From Rostrohypoxylon terebratum (Eukaryota > Ascomycota > Sordariomycetes > Xylariales > Hypoxylaceae), in the NCBI GenBank assembly GCA_022497145.1, contig MU385922.1, forward strand, positions 110,321-174,320: a stretch of DNA of 64,000 bases, written 5' to 3'. The notes beneath the pieces were generated by a model, which saw only the letters and a list, made by a program, of their open reading frames with translations, was not told the DNA's origin and searched no databases. The position numbers were made by a program, and so were the translations under genes. Shown piece by piece: positions 47,765 to 60,500 of the stretch (position 1 is the first letter of the stretch; each line of letters opens with the position of its first letter).

Positions 47765-49217
47765 TTACGAGTTTCGTCTTTGCTTGCACTTGTCATGTAA
47801 TAAGTGTCCATTGCGAGCCTATATGACGAGTTAGTGAATTGCTTGAAAGTGCAATGCTAGTTGAAGAGCTTACAGTAGTTCTTGTGAACTCGGCACCGCA
47901 GTTGGGGCATGTAGCCTTGGCTGCCTGTCCTGACTTCTCGCGCTGATGCCTTAAGAGGTTGCTGAAAGTGGAAAATTGTCGCCCATTGCATCCATGCTCC
48001 CAGCATTGCGGCTTCGGTCGACTTTGAACAACGCGAACGTGGCCGGCTTCTTGGGCTGAGCCTCCGGAAGAAAGAACTTGTGGGGGCTGAACAGGATACA
48101 TCATCTGAGCTTCATGCATCGGTGGCGACGGGCGGCTGCTTCGGTAATTAGAATTAGAAGTTTTGCGAATGACCATTATATGACTAACCTGTATTGAGAA
48201 GATAAGCTGTGAGCGGATGGTGGTGGCGGAGGGTATCCCGGTGAGTAATTTAAGCCCAGATAATCGCTAGGCGGCCTATTACGACGATTGTCAGCAATGT
48301 TAGAAATTACAATCGCGTCATGTTTAAACTCACAAGGAGGAAAATTGATGCGTAAACATCGGGCTTCCGTGGTCGGGGAGAGGCGAGGTAGAATAAGACG
48401 GTATATATTGCGGGGCAATAGATGTCGCGGGCTCTGCAAGGAGTGATATTTGCGACGGAGCCGTAGTATACACTGGCACGGGCGATGCTGAGGAAAATTC
48501 ATGTAGTGAAACTGGAGGCGATTGGGAAGCAGAAGAGTAAGTGCTCATAGCTCGGCGCGCGCGCGCCGTCGTCTTTGAATCCCGTCGAGCCTGGTCTCGC
48601 TGCCTCTTAAGTTCTCGCTGCTCAGGCGTCAAGGTAAATCGGGGTGGGCTGGAAGTTAAAGATCGAGATCCACTCGGGGGGGTCATGCTGGCATCAGATC
48701 CATGGCCAACGGAGCTCATATCGTGACCTAACAAATCCGAGCCTGCGTCTAGTCCCGGCCATGTATAGGAGGAGCGCGGAATGCCCATTTCCAACCTGGG
48801 GTCGAATGCTACAGCTACGGTACTGTTCATTGTAAGTTATTCGTTTTATACTGATCAATGCGCCAAAAAAGCTCACCTCATGGTTGACGTTGCTGGAGGT
48901 GCTAAAGATGAAGAAGAATTGTTATCTCGCGCTGGCTCGACACGTAGTAAAGGTGTGCCTTGAGATTGTGATTGCCCCTCGCTCCACTCAGTATCCAAAG
49001 CTTTCTGAGACGGATAAGACGTAGGTTCTTGGAGATAAGTCGAAGGACGATGTGAGAGGCGGTTAATATAAGACGGTATTTGAGGTCTGTGAGCCGAATC
49101 GATAATATCTAAGTTGCGAAATCCGTTTGTCGTCGAGTTCGTGCTACTAGCTCTTGATCTAGGTAGGTGTGAGTAAGAGTCCTCGGAACGTTGTTCAAAT
49201 CGAGAGTGATGGTCCAT
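47765..49217 (-). CDS. C2H2-type zinc-finger protein, probable transcription factor
   Basis: Five exons: 49217..48877, 48822..48334, 48275..48189, 48135..47874, 47818..47765; 410 aa. Introns are 54, 58, 53 and 55 bp with GT...AG ends and all junctions keep frame. The N-terminal half is Ser/Pro-rich. A strongly basic segment lies at about 178-205 (LTPEQRELKRQRDQARRDSK). The C-terminus has two zinc-finger-like units: C350-x4-C355...H369 (CWEHGCNGRQFSTFSNLLRH) and C382-x2-C385...H398-x2-H401 (CPNCGAEFTRTT joined across intron 4 to ARNGHLLHDKC). Intron 4 falls inside the second finger, which confirms the splice. The family resembles fungal C2H2 regulators with a CWEHGCNGRQFSTFSN finger; its targets are unknown. 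The first unit lacks a clear second histidine. Confidence 0.9.
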
Positions 49218-50860
49218 TATGGCGTAGAAATGTGTCTCATCGAGGTGTAAAGGTTGTAAGAAAGCACGTACAATATATGTTGCCTATTACCCTTGTCTTA
49301 GGTTGGTATATGACTGCTGTCTGTCGGGAAGCAAGATGGGAAGGCGATCTGTAGGACTTATAATAAGACCAAAGGCGTAGCTGGTTTGGTAAAGATGAGA
49401 GCGTGTAATAGATTGTCGCGAAGTGGACAGCTAAGTATGGTAAGCCGTTTTGTATTTGAGAATCTCTCAGCCTCAATGACCGTAATGGCAGGACAAGAGG
49501 AACATCAAGTGCTTATAAATTATCACCTGGTGGAGCACAACCAGCTTCTTGAGTATGTATGTCTACTGCGTGGTAGACGGGCTTCCCTGTCACTAGAAAA
49601 GATGTGTACCATGGAGTACATCGTACCCTTCGACTCCGTAGGTAGTGAGGAGTAGTACCTCTTACATGGGTCGACATTCAAAAGGCGGGTACGACGTAAA
49701 TGTAGGTAGGGCATGGTAGGGTGTGAGTGTGGGTGTGGGGTGGAACCAACGGCGTCCTACTATACGTACATACATGGTACATACATTAGTGCAAGTACCT
49801 TGACTGTGGATCATTTTCATAGTATATAGTACTATGTAGTATGTATAATAAGTCGACATGGGTCACATAGGTCCATACTCCATACATAGACGGGAAACGG
49901 TGGAAGATAGACAGACAGGGTTTGGTGGAAGAGCGGGGATCAGATGGATAGTGTACAATATCGAAAGGTACAAGGACGATAGCAGCTTAAAGGTCTCTCT
50001 ATTCACTTCTTGCGTGTAGAGGTCCTAGCATACCCCGGCGATCGATGGCTTGATCATGTTACATAGCTTCGACATGGTAGCAACCTAGCAATTGATCCCA
50101 GGCAATTTTGTCAGGGTGAGAGGTGGTCCATGGCAGGCATGGGTCGTCTTTTGCTGACAGGGGAGTTTTTGGTTGCTTGGTACCTGGCATCATCTATAAT
50201 AAAGGTACATAGCTTTCGAACAGGGGGGGTAGACGGAGTGATAAGGCAGCATGCGCGTGGTTGCTATGTTGCGTCAAAGGCGTATACTACATAGTATGTA
50301 CATAGTAGAGAATCTGCATTGTCCGAGACTGGGTGCTGGGATAAGACTTTCGGAGCCGTGGTGTCCAGCTAGGCTGCTAGGTATCAAGCGCGACAGGCCT
50401 AGCACGGGGTAGGGTGGCTTTTGCGTCTCTTCGCGGAGAGAGTGAGCGGGCAGTGCTTCATTTCTGCGACTTGTTTCTTAGTCGACCTGCCTTATCCATA
50501 CGCACAATTCTATCCCGCCTAACGTGTATGTACTGTGATTCATAAAAACTGTGCTGCGCGTATAATACGGCACGCCATGCATACGCCTGCAAGGGTCTTC
50601 TTGTGCAAGAGTAGAGGCATCAGTCGAGGCGAGCTAAGCTGGTAAAGGTGTCATGAACAGGACTGAGAGTAGTCGAGGCATTAAGAGAATGCGAGCCCAC
50701 AGTCAAGGGTACAGTGTGATCGCGCAAGTAAAAAGTCCTTATATCGCTAGGAGTAGTACTGCTGCGTAGAATGACGTCTGATTCTTCTAGCGAGGTAGTA
50801 CATGGCCCTGATGACCGTAAATCCGAGTAGTGTCATGATTACTCGGAGTCTGAGGTCGTT

Positions 50861-50895
50861 GCTCAGGGCTCAGGGCTCAAGGCTCGAGGCTCGAG
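50861..50895. repeat. Tandem heptamer GCTCRRG x5
   Basis: GCTCAGG twice, GCTCAAG, then GCTCGAG twice. Confidence 0.9.
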
Positions 50896-51558
50896 GCTAC
50901 ATCATCCGGAACCGACGTGAATGAACGGAACATCGTTCTTTCGTCGACGGCAACGAAGGATTTAGGGCCATCTCAAAATAATTCATGTCGACATCTTAAC
51001 CCTCGACCGCGAAATGCGACCGGTCGCATGGCAAAGGGCAGCCAGCCATGGATGGCAGAGCATGGCGATGTCCGCAGCGCGTCAACTAACTAGGTACTAG
51101 TTTCTGGTAGGTCGAGTTGTTGCAGGAATCTAAAATGAAACAGAGCGTATGACTGTGTGACAGATTTGGAATAAGAGAAGAAGAATGGTAGAATTGTTCG
51201 ATGGAGGTGCTTGAGTTGCATCAAAAGACTCAAAAGACAGCCACTAGTTGGTTAGATTTGCGAGTTGGGAAAAAGTTGAAAATGTCTCTAGTGCTATTTG
51301 ATTGTGAGCGGAGTTACATAGGATCGCGATCCCTGTTAGGTATCCACATAGATACACCTCTAGTCTTTACCTGATTAGTCGATAGACGTACTGGCAGGGG
51401 TGCACGAGCCAGCTTTGGCAACCAGGTACTTATTTGATGTAGTGTAGACAAGGGTTTATTGGAAGCGCTGGCGTTTAATTAGTCGCTTAACTATTATTAG
51501 ATATACCCCATGTTATTCTAGGGAGTGTTTTTAGAATTTCTACATAGTTAGTCTTAAT

Positions 51559-51611
51559 GTACATTCATAATAGTACATTCATAATAACAATAATAATAAT
51601 AATAATAATAT
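51559..51611. repeat. 14-mer duplication GTACATTCATAATA x2 followed by an AAT microsatellite
   Basis: Two exact adjacent 14-mers (51559-51586), then ACAATAATAAT-type trinucleotide repeats to about 51611. Confidence 0.9.
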
Positions 51612-54600
51612 TCGAGGCACGGTTTCTATTGTTATTCTTTGCTTACCCTTAGCTAGATAATGGCTCTTAAAACCTAACAAATATTATCTACCAGCATCCA
51701 TGGATTTGTTTTCATTTCCCTGTATTCCTCCACGTACCCATCTAGCGTGCAGTGCTAAAATCGGCAGTTAGGAGAGGATTTAAACTTCTTTGTATATGAA
51801 TATCATGCGGTAGATAATCTATTCCTGACGGTTCCCACGGTTCCCAAAGCTATACGGCCATACGTATGTACTTACATATCTAGATATCCTAATGGGATGA
51901 TTCATACAGATTCATACATAGTACGTATGGATATGTATGGGTATGTATGTATGTAACCAGCGTCATGGTTGTGGACAGTGGTCCTGATATGAGTTGTATT
52001 AGTGGTGTACTACGCAGTATGTAGGTAGTACGAAGTAGTATCTTGTAATTTGAGATTGGCGTTATGTAAGAAGTCTGGTTGAGAAAGATCAAATCATGTC
52101 GACATAATCTATTTCCTCTTTGGAGCTTTCGAACCAAACTTGAAAATGGTAGGGTTCTATTAGTAGGTACCCGAATTACCTGGAGAACTGCAGCTACCGT
52201 ATCAGGCCTCAAGGTATTAGCGGCGGATATACGGGCCTTTGACAGTGTCCGTATGTTTTTTTGCGCACGTCCATCAGCTGTGCCGCCTAAGCTAAGTAGT
52301 ACTTGTACCCCCTACTATGTAAGCTACTGCTGCTTCTGCTAGGTGGCTAATCGCTAGTTGCTGGGCATCATGGGTGCTTGCTAGTAGCTAGTAGGTATTA
52401 TGTTCTAATAAAAACCACACCCGAATAAGAAGAATGTCAAAAAATAAAATATGTCAAACAAACTAAACATTCATAACCCGTATAATAAAGGCAGGTATGT
52501 ATTCCTAGGTAAGGCTAACTGAGTTTGAGATATCAACATCTTAAAGTATGCCTAGTTCGATGCAACCATAGAGAACCTTGACAACCTCCTGCGTCATGTA
52601 GCCGAAACATACTATCCAAGGTCAACAGTGGCTAATGCCTTATCCGAAGCCCACATATCAGGGTCAGAATATTCTGTTCTATTTTAGTTCTCAAATGTGG
52701 GTAGACAAGTCATTCGAGTCACTCGGATACTGATTGTAGCGACGCCACCTTCTTGGACATCCACTTCGGGCGGCACACGGGAGTCCCATACTTCCGGTCT
52801 TACATACCTCTGCTTGATATTGAGTGGTCCAAATGTTAGTCTATCTCCGGGACCCTTCGGGCTCGGTATTTCGCTCAATTCAGTTTTTCAGGGGCCGGCA
52901 ATTAACCCCGTTACAAACGATAATTCCTTGTGTACGTAAGTATCTCAGATCTCTTGTGTCTTCCCATCTGCATCATCAAGCTGGTGTCTTTTTGTATTAG
53001 ATGGTAGGGCAGTGTACGAAGCATGATGGTATAGCCTCACCAGGAAGCGCATGAGAGCGCGTCTAATTCGACTCTGCTTCGGCAAGGCCAACATAGCAAG
53101 GCTATGGTGATAATTACAGATATAGCGCCCACGAGCAAGCTTCATTTGCCGCCATTCGTTCTGTTTTTGTTTTGTTTTTTCGTTAGTGGACAACGGTGCC
53201 CTGTACGTCATGGAGCTTGTAAATCCTTTTACTATGTATAACGGCCCGCTCAGAGCGACGGCGTCGACGCTATAGCAAGAGCCTATGAAAACACCACCCC
53301 TGCCCCCACCACCTACCTAACTTGCCAACCTAAAGCACACTATCTGATAGACGCCGCAACGCTAGAGCTTGAATGGCGGATAGGAGGAAGCAGTGAATAT
53401 TTTCAGATATTGTCGTGGAGACTCGCTTTCTGGAAAGGGAAAGCGTATTGCGCTTGGACAATTTGTTGTGCTATGAATGGCATGAGTATCTTCTACTCCT
53501 GCCATAATTAGTAACTTCGCGGCTGCTAACCATATCGCTTGTTTCGTGGTACGAACTATTCAAGCTGAATTCAATTTCGAATTGCCGGAAGACTGGCTGG
53601 TCCTATCACGACTCACGAGAACATCTCAGCGCCGCGGCTGTCGCATTTACCGTGCCTCTGAAACTAACGAGTATGTAGGTATGCCACTTTCGCGAAGAAT
53701 TGCCCGCCTTCATTGAAAGCTTTTGGTTGCTTTTGCGACGTTCATGTTAGTGTGACAGCCACGATCAGCTCGCAGATGTATTTTATTGATAGCATTGAAT
53801 GTTGTAGACAACATACATACCGAATATCTAGCCTGCTTTTGAAACCCCCGTATCGGAAACTAAACGGGCATGCAGAAACGTTCTGGCATGTTTCTAGAAG
53901 CATGCCCTCGTCGAATGTTAGGGACGAGGGACGAGGCGTTGGCTGATTAAGCCAATGAAAAGGGCCCAAGGCAACAAGGCCAGCGTCCAATTACTATCAA
54001 ATGATAATCGTAGCTGAAGAGAGAATGCCACTCGATGCAAGGTTGAGGGTGAGGCGCGCCTACACATGTTACTAGAGTGGTCAGATCATCTTCCCCTTAC
54101 ACCCACTTCATGAGCGCTCTCCTTCCTAAGCCGGCGAACCCGTTGGGAAGCATTATAAGACATTATGCAGGTTGATTGTTGCGCAAGTCTCCCATGAATA
54201 ACGAGTAGAAACATTGAAGCCTTGACTATTTTTTGAGTGTTGATAAAGTATTGAGGTTCTTAGTTGTTGAGGCGACCGGGATTACTGTTTTATTATATTT
54301 ATTGTGGAGAGTTTTGGCTTTTCGCAGTCGTTGGCTGGAGCATTTCCGAATCTTTGGGAAGGGATACGCTCTGTTGTTTAGTGTCCCAGAATGGCGGTAT
54401 TGGGGTCATTGGAAAGAAGAAAAAAAACAGTACTACGTATTAACCAATTAACCATAGGTAGGTAACCAGTATCATGGTGAAACAATTGATTGGAGAAAGA
54501 TGATACCTTAACTTTGTCCACGCCCCGCGTTGGAGTTTTTATCCTTTAAATCCTTCCCGATTGGAGTCGGAATTTTTTGGCAAGGTTCTTGATTACATGG

Positions 54601-56184
54601 GCCATGGGCCAATTGCAAATGCCAAAAGCCACGAGGCTTCCAGGAACTTTACGTAAGGTTCCTGCCAATAAGAATAGAGTTCGAAGATCATGATGGTGTG
54701 CACTCCACACTACACCTATTTGATTGAATGCGACATGGGAGACATGGAAGGCAGTGGGGTCATTATGTCAGCGACATACATAGTACATAGTTACTAGGTA
54801 CATACGTCGTACGTAGTACTACCAGGTAGGACCTAGGTCCTATAGGTACAGAGGTACACGTTCTGAAACAGTATGACCAGCCACATCTCATAAGAGGATC
54901 CACCAATTCGAAGGTGGAGAGACGGAAACAATGACGATCTTTTCTTCTTCTTACTTTTCGCTGCAGTACCTAATCATCCATTCCCCTCGTCGTCGTCATC
55001 ATCATCAGCGCCATAGTCACTTTAGTATTAGTGTCTTTCTATTTTCATTTTCATTTCCATTTTCATCCTTTTCTACTTTCTATTTATTATCATTACCACA
55101 TTCATATACTCGTGCATTCATAATCTCTGATCTCATATCATTTCAAATTGAACATGACAATAATCCGACGCCGTACTCTTCCTTCTACGACGATGTGAGG
55201 TAATTTTAAGCAGCCTTGAGATTACATAAGTATTAATATGCATTCCTCTAACGTATGTGTGGTTGAAAATACGACTCTACTGGCAGGCTGTTTGGATGAC
55301 CCTCCAGCTCAATTTAATTTTTGCATGCGGAATAATTACAGCTGCTTGTTTCAGCTAAGCAGCTGATAGGGCTGGGGATGGTGACCACTGACCACCGAAT
55401 AACACCTGTGAGCAATTGTAGCCTTGTTACTTGTTAGCAAGCTCTACAAGCGGCGAGATTTAGCGAGTTGATTAACACACCGACGATCTTTGCCTACAAG
55501 CAATGCCGGCTACCTTCGCTGCTACTGTAATCTTCGGTCATGCCTTGGTTACGCCCAGCATGTGCTCAACTGGATATGAGCAACGAACAATCGGGCGAGC
55601 AAGCTGTCAAGGAGAGTTTGATTCGTCGAGACATCTTCACTACTAGGTATCTTCACTACCTTCACTTGGTCGGCATTGGTTATTGATCGATCTATCGTAT
55701 GTATGTCCCTACAATAGATCCGAATTAAATCCCCTAATACAAATCAAGGCTACATCCATTGCACTAGCAGCAGCAAGCCTTGAAATGTGCGGACAATAAT
55801 TCAACCACGACGATAGTACTACTATTAGCTTGTATGGGTCGCAGACTGGTAGTAGTAGGACCTCATCAGCTACCTAGTCACTAGTGTGTACCCATGTTTA
55901 TGCTTTGAGGTGGACCACAACCACGACCACAACCCCTCCAGAGTCCGGATGAATTCAGTTTACCTGAATTGCAACGTCGGTGCCCTTGGCTGTTCGATAA
56001 ATGTTCTTTCGTCTACTCTGTTGCATCAATCCAATAGATAGACACCTTTCGTACGAACACACCAAGGCAATATGTGCCTTGGCGAATCAAAGTTGTTCGC
56101 CAAATCGCTTGCGCTGTCGCCCTGACTGGTCCGATAGACGCCATATCAAACACGTGAGACAATTTTTCGGTTGACACCCTACCG

Positions 56185-56784
56185 TCACATCGACCCCCCT
56201 AAAGCTACCAAGTTCAAAAAATCATATGCACACCGACTTTCTATTTGTCTGTCGAAGACATTGTCTTCACGAACTGTCGGAAACCCAAACACACTCATTT
56301 TGATCTGATGCTCGCCGACCTCACCACACAAAGTAACACCCACACTACCGCCATATTTCTGCTGCCCGCCTTTCTCTCTCATAAGAAACCGGCGGGCATC
56401 TCTTGATTTCTCGCCTCGTACCAAGTCACATAGTTTCACCGTGAGAAGGACCGTCCTGCAGAAATGCTTTACCGTTACCTTGGGAGACACAAGACCAATG
56501 ATGTGCGACCTTGAGCATCTGAAGAATTTCCCATTTGAGAGGAACCCTGTTATGGCAATCGTCAGTTGCAACACCGGCCGCGTCTTCGTCCAAATTACGT
56601 CTTTAGAAGGTCGGGCGTCACAAATCGAATGTATTCTTGACGCGTATGTAGGCTCCATGATATAGTTGACTTTCTCCTCGGAACCTCGGAACCTGAATAC
56701 GGCTTGTAAGCCAACCGCAGAATCGAATCTAAGATGACTAGATTTGCATTCTTGCATGGTGCAACTAGCAAGGGTTCGAGTCAT
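56185..56784 (-). CDS. Unrecognised ORF, possible lineage-specific gene
   Basis: 199 codons from the first ATG (56784), open from 56805 to the stop at 56185. It is the longest frame in any of the deserts. No family is recognised. The composition is balanced and domain-like, with alternating hydrophobic/polar stretches suggesting beta strands (LQAVFRFRGSEEKVNYIM; VTVKHFCRTVLLTVKLCDLV; GGSVGVTLCGEVGEHQIKMS) and no low complexity or membrane segment. There is no signal peptide. A frame this long is unlikely by chance in mixed-composition DNA, but no start context, homology or splice evidence supports it further. Confidence 0.4.
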   Translation of the reverse strand: MTRTLASCTMQECKSSHLRFDSAVGLQAVFRFRGSEEKVNYIMEPTYASRIHSICDARPSKDVIWTKTRPVLQLTIAITGFLSNGKFFRCSRSHIIGLVSPKVTVKHFCRTVLLTVKLCDLVRGEKSRDARRFLMREKGGQQKYGGSVGVTLCGEVGEHQIKMSVFGFPTVREDNVFDRQIESRCAYDFLNLVALGGSM

Positions 56785-57539
56785 GTTGAACGGATCGAGC
56801 TTCACAATCTAGGTTCTTACATGAGGGTCCTGATCATGGTACCTTTCCCTATTCCTGAATGGTTCGAAAGCCCCACCTACTCTCGTGTGTTCGTTCTGTT
56901 ACCTGTACCGGAGTCTTTTTTCCCACCAAACCCGCCAAAGGCGAGTTTCTCTCTCGTCTGGTAAATGGTCGTTTCTGGCGGCATACGGCGTAATTATCAA
57001 CACCGGATACCCCGCCGGCAAAGTGTCTACAACGACCTGGTAAGATATGGTTCGAGCTTCGTGGTCGACAGCAAGCAATAACCTGTATTAACTCAGCCCT
57101 GCAACATATTCTGTAGTACGGAGTACAACCAACGGCTCTCGAAGCCAGGCCAAGAAGCAAGGCGGCCTAAGCTAAGACTGCTCTGCTAAACATAGGCCTA
57201 GGTCCATAATTCTCTGTTGGAGATCCATGATGTCTGACTCTCAGCAACATACTATTACTACTAGTAGTAGTACCTACCTACATAAGTACCAAAATGCCAA
57301 GCAACTGAGTTGGACACACAGATTCTTTCAACGAGATTTATTATCATGATCGAAGTAACAGATGAAATTCAGATCAAATATGGTCGAGGCCAACCGAGCA
57401 CGACAAATTAACTTGAGTTGAAGGGTGTTACATACACCCACATTGACATCATTTACAAAGACAACCGAAGATTTCCTAGGACCTTGAAGAGAGCTTCCGG
57501 TAAAGTTAGCTTCCGGCGCTGTCACTGCTGTCGTCTGGA

Positions 57540-57560
57540 CTCTGGGCTCTGGGCTCTGGG
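57540..57560. repeat. Tandem heptamer CTCTGGG x3
   Basis: Three exact copies followed by a partial CTCTG. Confidence 0.9.
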
Positions 57561-60500
57561 CTCTGTTGATCGCAGTGATGTGCGTATTGTACTACCCCAT
57601 CGGCTTACTTTATTGTTCCTAGATCGGCAATTGGTAGTAAGTACGATGAACCAAACCATAAGAAAAAGAAAAGCTGAGCTCTTCGCACTAAAGGACGCAT
57701 AATGTAGCCGGTCATCTCCACAGACACCTCAATTCACCGACCCTGTAAAGAAATATATCGCGAATTGATTGCTGCTTCGCCGTAGAAGCTAAATAATAGT
57801 GGCTAACCTGACCTCAGCACCAAGATCCACACCTTTCCATACTTCGCCTTTTCGCGCGTCGCGAAAGCATATTGCTCTATTAGGTTGGCTTCCTGATCGT
57901 CAGTAGGTACTTCCGCTACCCCATGCCGATAGACCATTCAACTGTTCAGGTCAGCGGACGGTGTCAATCTAACAGGGCTATATAACACACCCCTGGTCAG
58001 CTCCTAGTGATCCCTGTGGACCTATGACATGAGATAAGTACCCCATAAGACAAGAATATGCCAATATGGCCTGTCAAATGGGTCCATGGTACTCGAAGAG
58101 GAATTAGCATACTAGGTCTGACAATCGCAAATCAGATCGTCGAGTACCTAGGCGATTTATGAGATTCCCCATCCGTGCAATGTCGACTTTGAACGAACCC
58201 CTAGCTCATATTCCTACGACATACTATCACCACAGCCTAATTTATGACCTACATGCAGCAGATTACAGATTTTGGGGATAGGAACTCTAAATCCTTGGAG
58301 AGTTCCAATATCATCAACCATCCAACGACCTGCTCAGCTAGCCTGCCTTTTTCCAGATATCCAAGTAACATAACCTAGATCGGCGCTTCGAAATTACAAG
58401 ATAAGAAGATGTGCATAACCTCAAAGGTCATGGTCGAGGTAAAAGGACTCTGCTTAAATGTATCTTCCCAGGGGTAGATCGCCACAAGCACAGCAACTCC
58501 ACGTAGGTAGGTAGAACATGATCCTGCGAACCCCCAAGCTTTAGGCTATCTCCCAGGGACAAGAAAGATAGTAATTCCTCACAGCTTCTACCGGTTAGCC
58601 AATCTTTCTCGATTTAGTGAGATTCATTTGATCGAGAAAAGTTCGACAAGCGGAGCCGCTGCCACGGCCAGGGCCAGCCTCCACGACCTTCTTCTGCTGG
58701 GCCGCCTTCCCGCATAGGTGGTTAGCTAGATCAACATTTAACTGCACTTCACTGGTGCCTACCGATGCTGGTAGTTGACAGTGTGCATGGCCTACTACCA
58801 GTGAACGACGTTGTAACTTGCAGCTAAACAAATGAAATGAACCGGCAACTATTCCTACGGCGCTGGTACTATAATGGGCAATCCGAGGGGCAAGGGCACC
58901 TTTGAATATAGCCACACGAGCCTGGCTTGGCTGCTAGTTGGTGGAATAGATTTGAGATTCCAAAGTATCTGATTCATTAGCTTCAACAAGTAATTTCAAA
59001 ATTACTATGTGCTCCCCCTGAAGCCGAGCCTCTCAGGCTGAGTGATGCTAACCGCCCTTCAACAGGTACATCGACAAGGCCACCAACTAATTACAACGCC
59101 GGCCAACAGTATCTTCGTGTGCCTTATGACTCTCTTATATTCATGGTGTGGGTGTCTAGATCTTGTGGTCTATTGGCTTCATTGAGCCAATTGAGGGCCA
59201 TTATGGATTGAATGTGGATGGTGGTAAATATACCCATCCCAGTATGATGACGATGTCGTTACACCATGTCGCCGTATGATAGCTCATAAATCGTACAGAT
59301 GCAGTGCTACTATTCGGAGAAATCGTCCTGTATTTTGAGTTCACCCCATTAGACAGATTCCGAGCTTCTTGACCTGCATCTGAGAAACCTCTTACCCAAT
59401 GACCGGCTACAACGATGGGTTCAGGGGTAAAGGTGAAGCAGTAACGTGAGCTCTACACACACCTGCGGATGAACAACACAAAGTTTACAACAAGGTATCC
59501 AGACGTTATGAAATTGACACCTAAGCGACCCCGTTGGTCCTCGAAAACGCATATCATTGTTGTTTATCTCTAACACGAGAACCACGTAAAAGGAGATTCT
59601 CGAACAAGGAGAGAACGCCAATGATCGGCCAGAAACCCCATCGTGACATTTGAAATATTCCTGCAAAATGACGGTTTGCAGGCGACACCGAAAATCATGC
59701 TAAAAACCAGCCCTCCCCTCTATTAACCATCAGATGATCATAGAGCTGTGGTGCAGGCGCAACCAATGAACTAGAAGGTCGTCCAAAATCAAGCAATCAA
59801 TCTAGACTCAATTCTAGCAGGCCGCCTCATAGATCAGTGGCGGACTATCCGCTCATAGGGCCAGGTTTACTTGGGCGATATGCCGATACCCCCCTCCCAG
59901 TCAACTTCATCGTAAGTAGGTAACCACCCTATGTTTCCGAATTTACCGTGCCATTGTATTTTCTTGCACTTCCAGGATTCTGCGTAGGCTTGAGATAAAG
60001 AAGGAATCATCTAGCGATCCTTATCCTCGGTTCGCTTGCGAATATAGGTACGTTTAAGTTGCCCGAGCTACCACAATTCCAGCCTTAGCGTCTGCATCTT
60101 CTATCAGACAGGGTAAATAAAGCGATATCTTACCTATCCCAGAGCAGAACAATACGATCACGATCGTACCCATGAGTAACATCATGAAATTCCTCAATGT
60201 GTACTATTACGAGCCTCACATTCATCGTTCCTGGGACCAGTAGCTAGATGCTCGACCGTAATGACCCTAGTTACTTCTTAAAATATTAGCCGTAAGTACT
60301 ATAGTACCATGAGGTGTGACCATAAACCTGGACCGTCAGATCATGAAAGAAAGCGCCACACCACATGGGCACGCATAATGGTCCCGTAAACAGACATAAA
60401 ACAGGACGCCTTCTCTCAAAGAGCCAATGAGACGCTTGGTATCGCGGAGAAACCACCTTCCATCGGACTTGTCCATAAGAGACGCTCTTCGTACCCTACT

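Noticed and set aside
58595..58915. 106-codon minus frame
   Set aside because: It begins with GTG, its only ATG is near the end, and no domain or splice context is visible.
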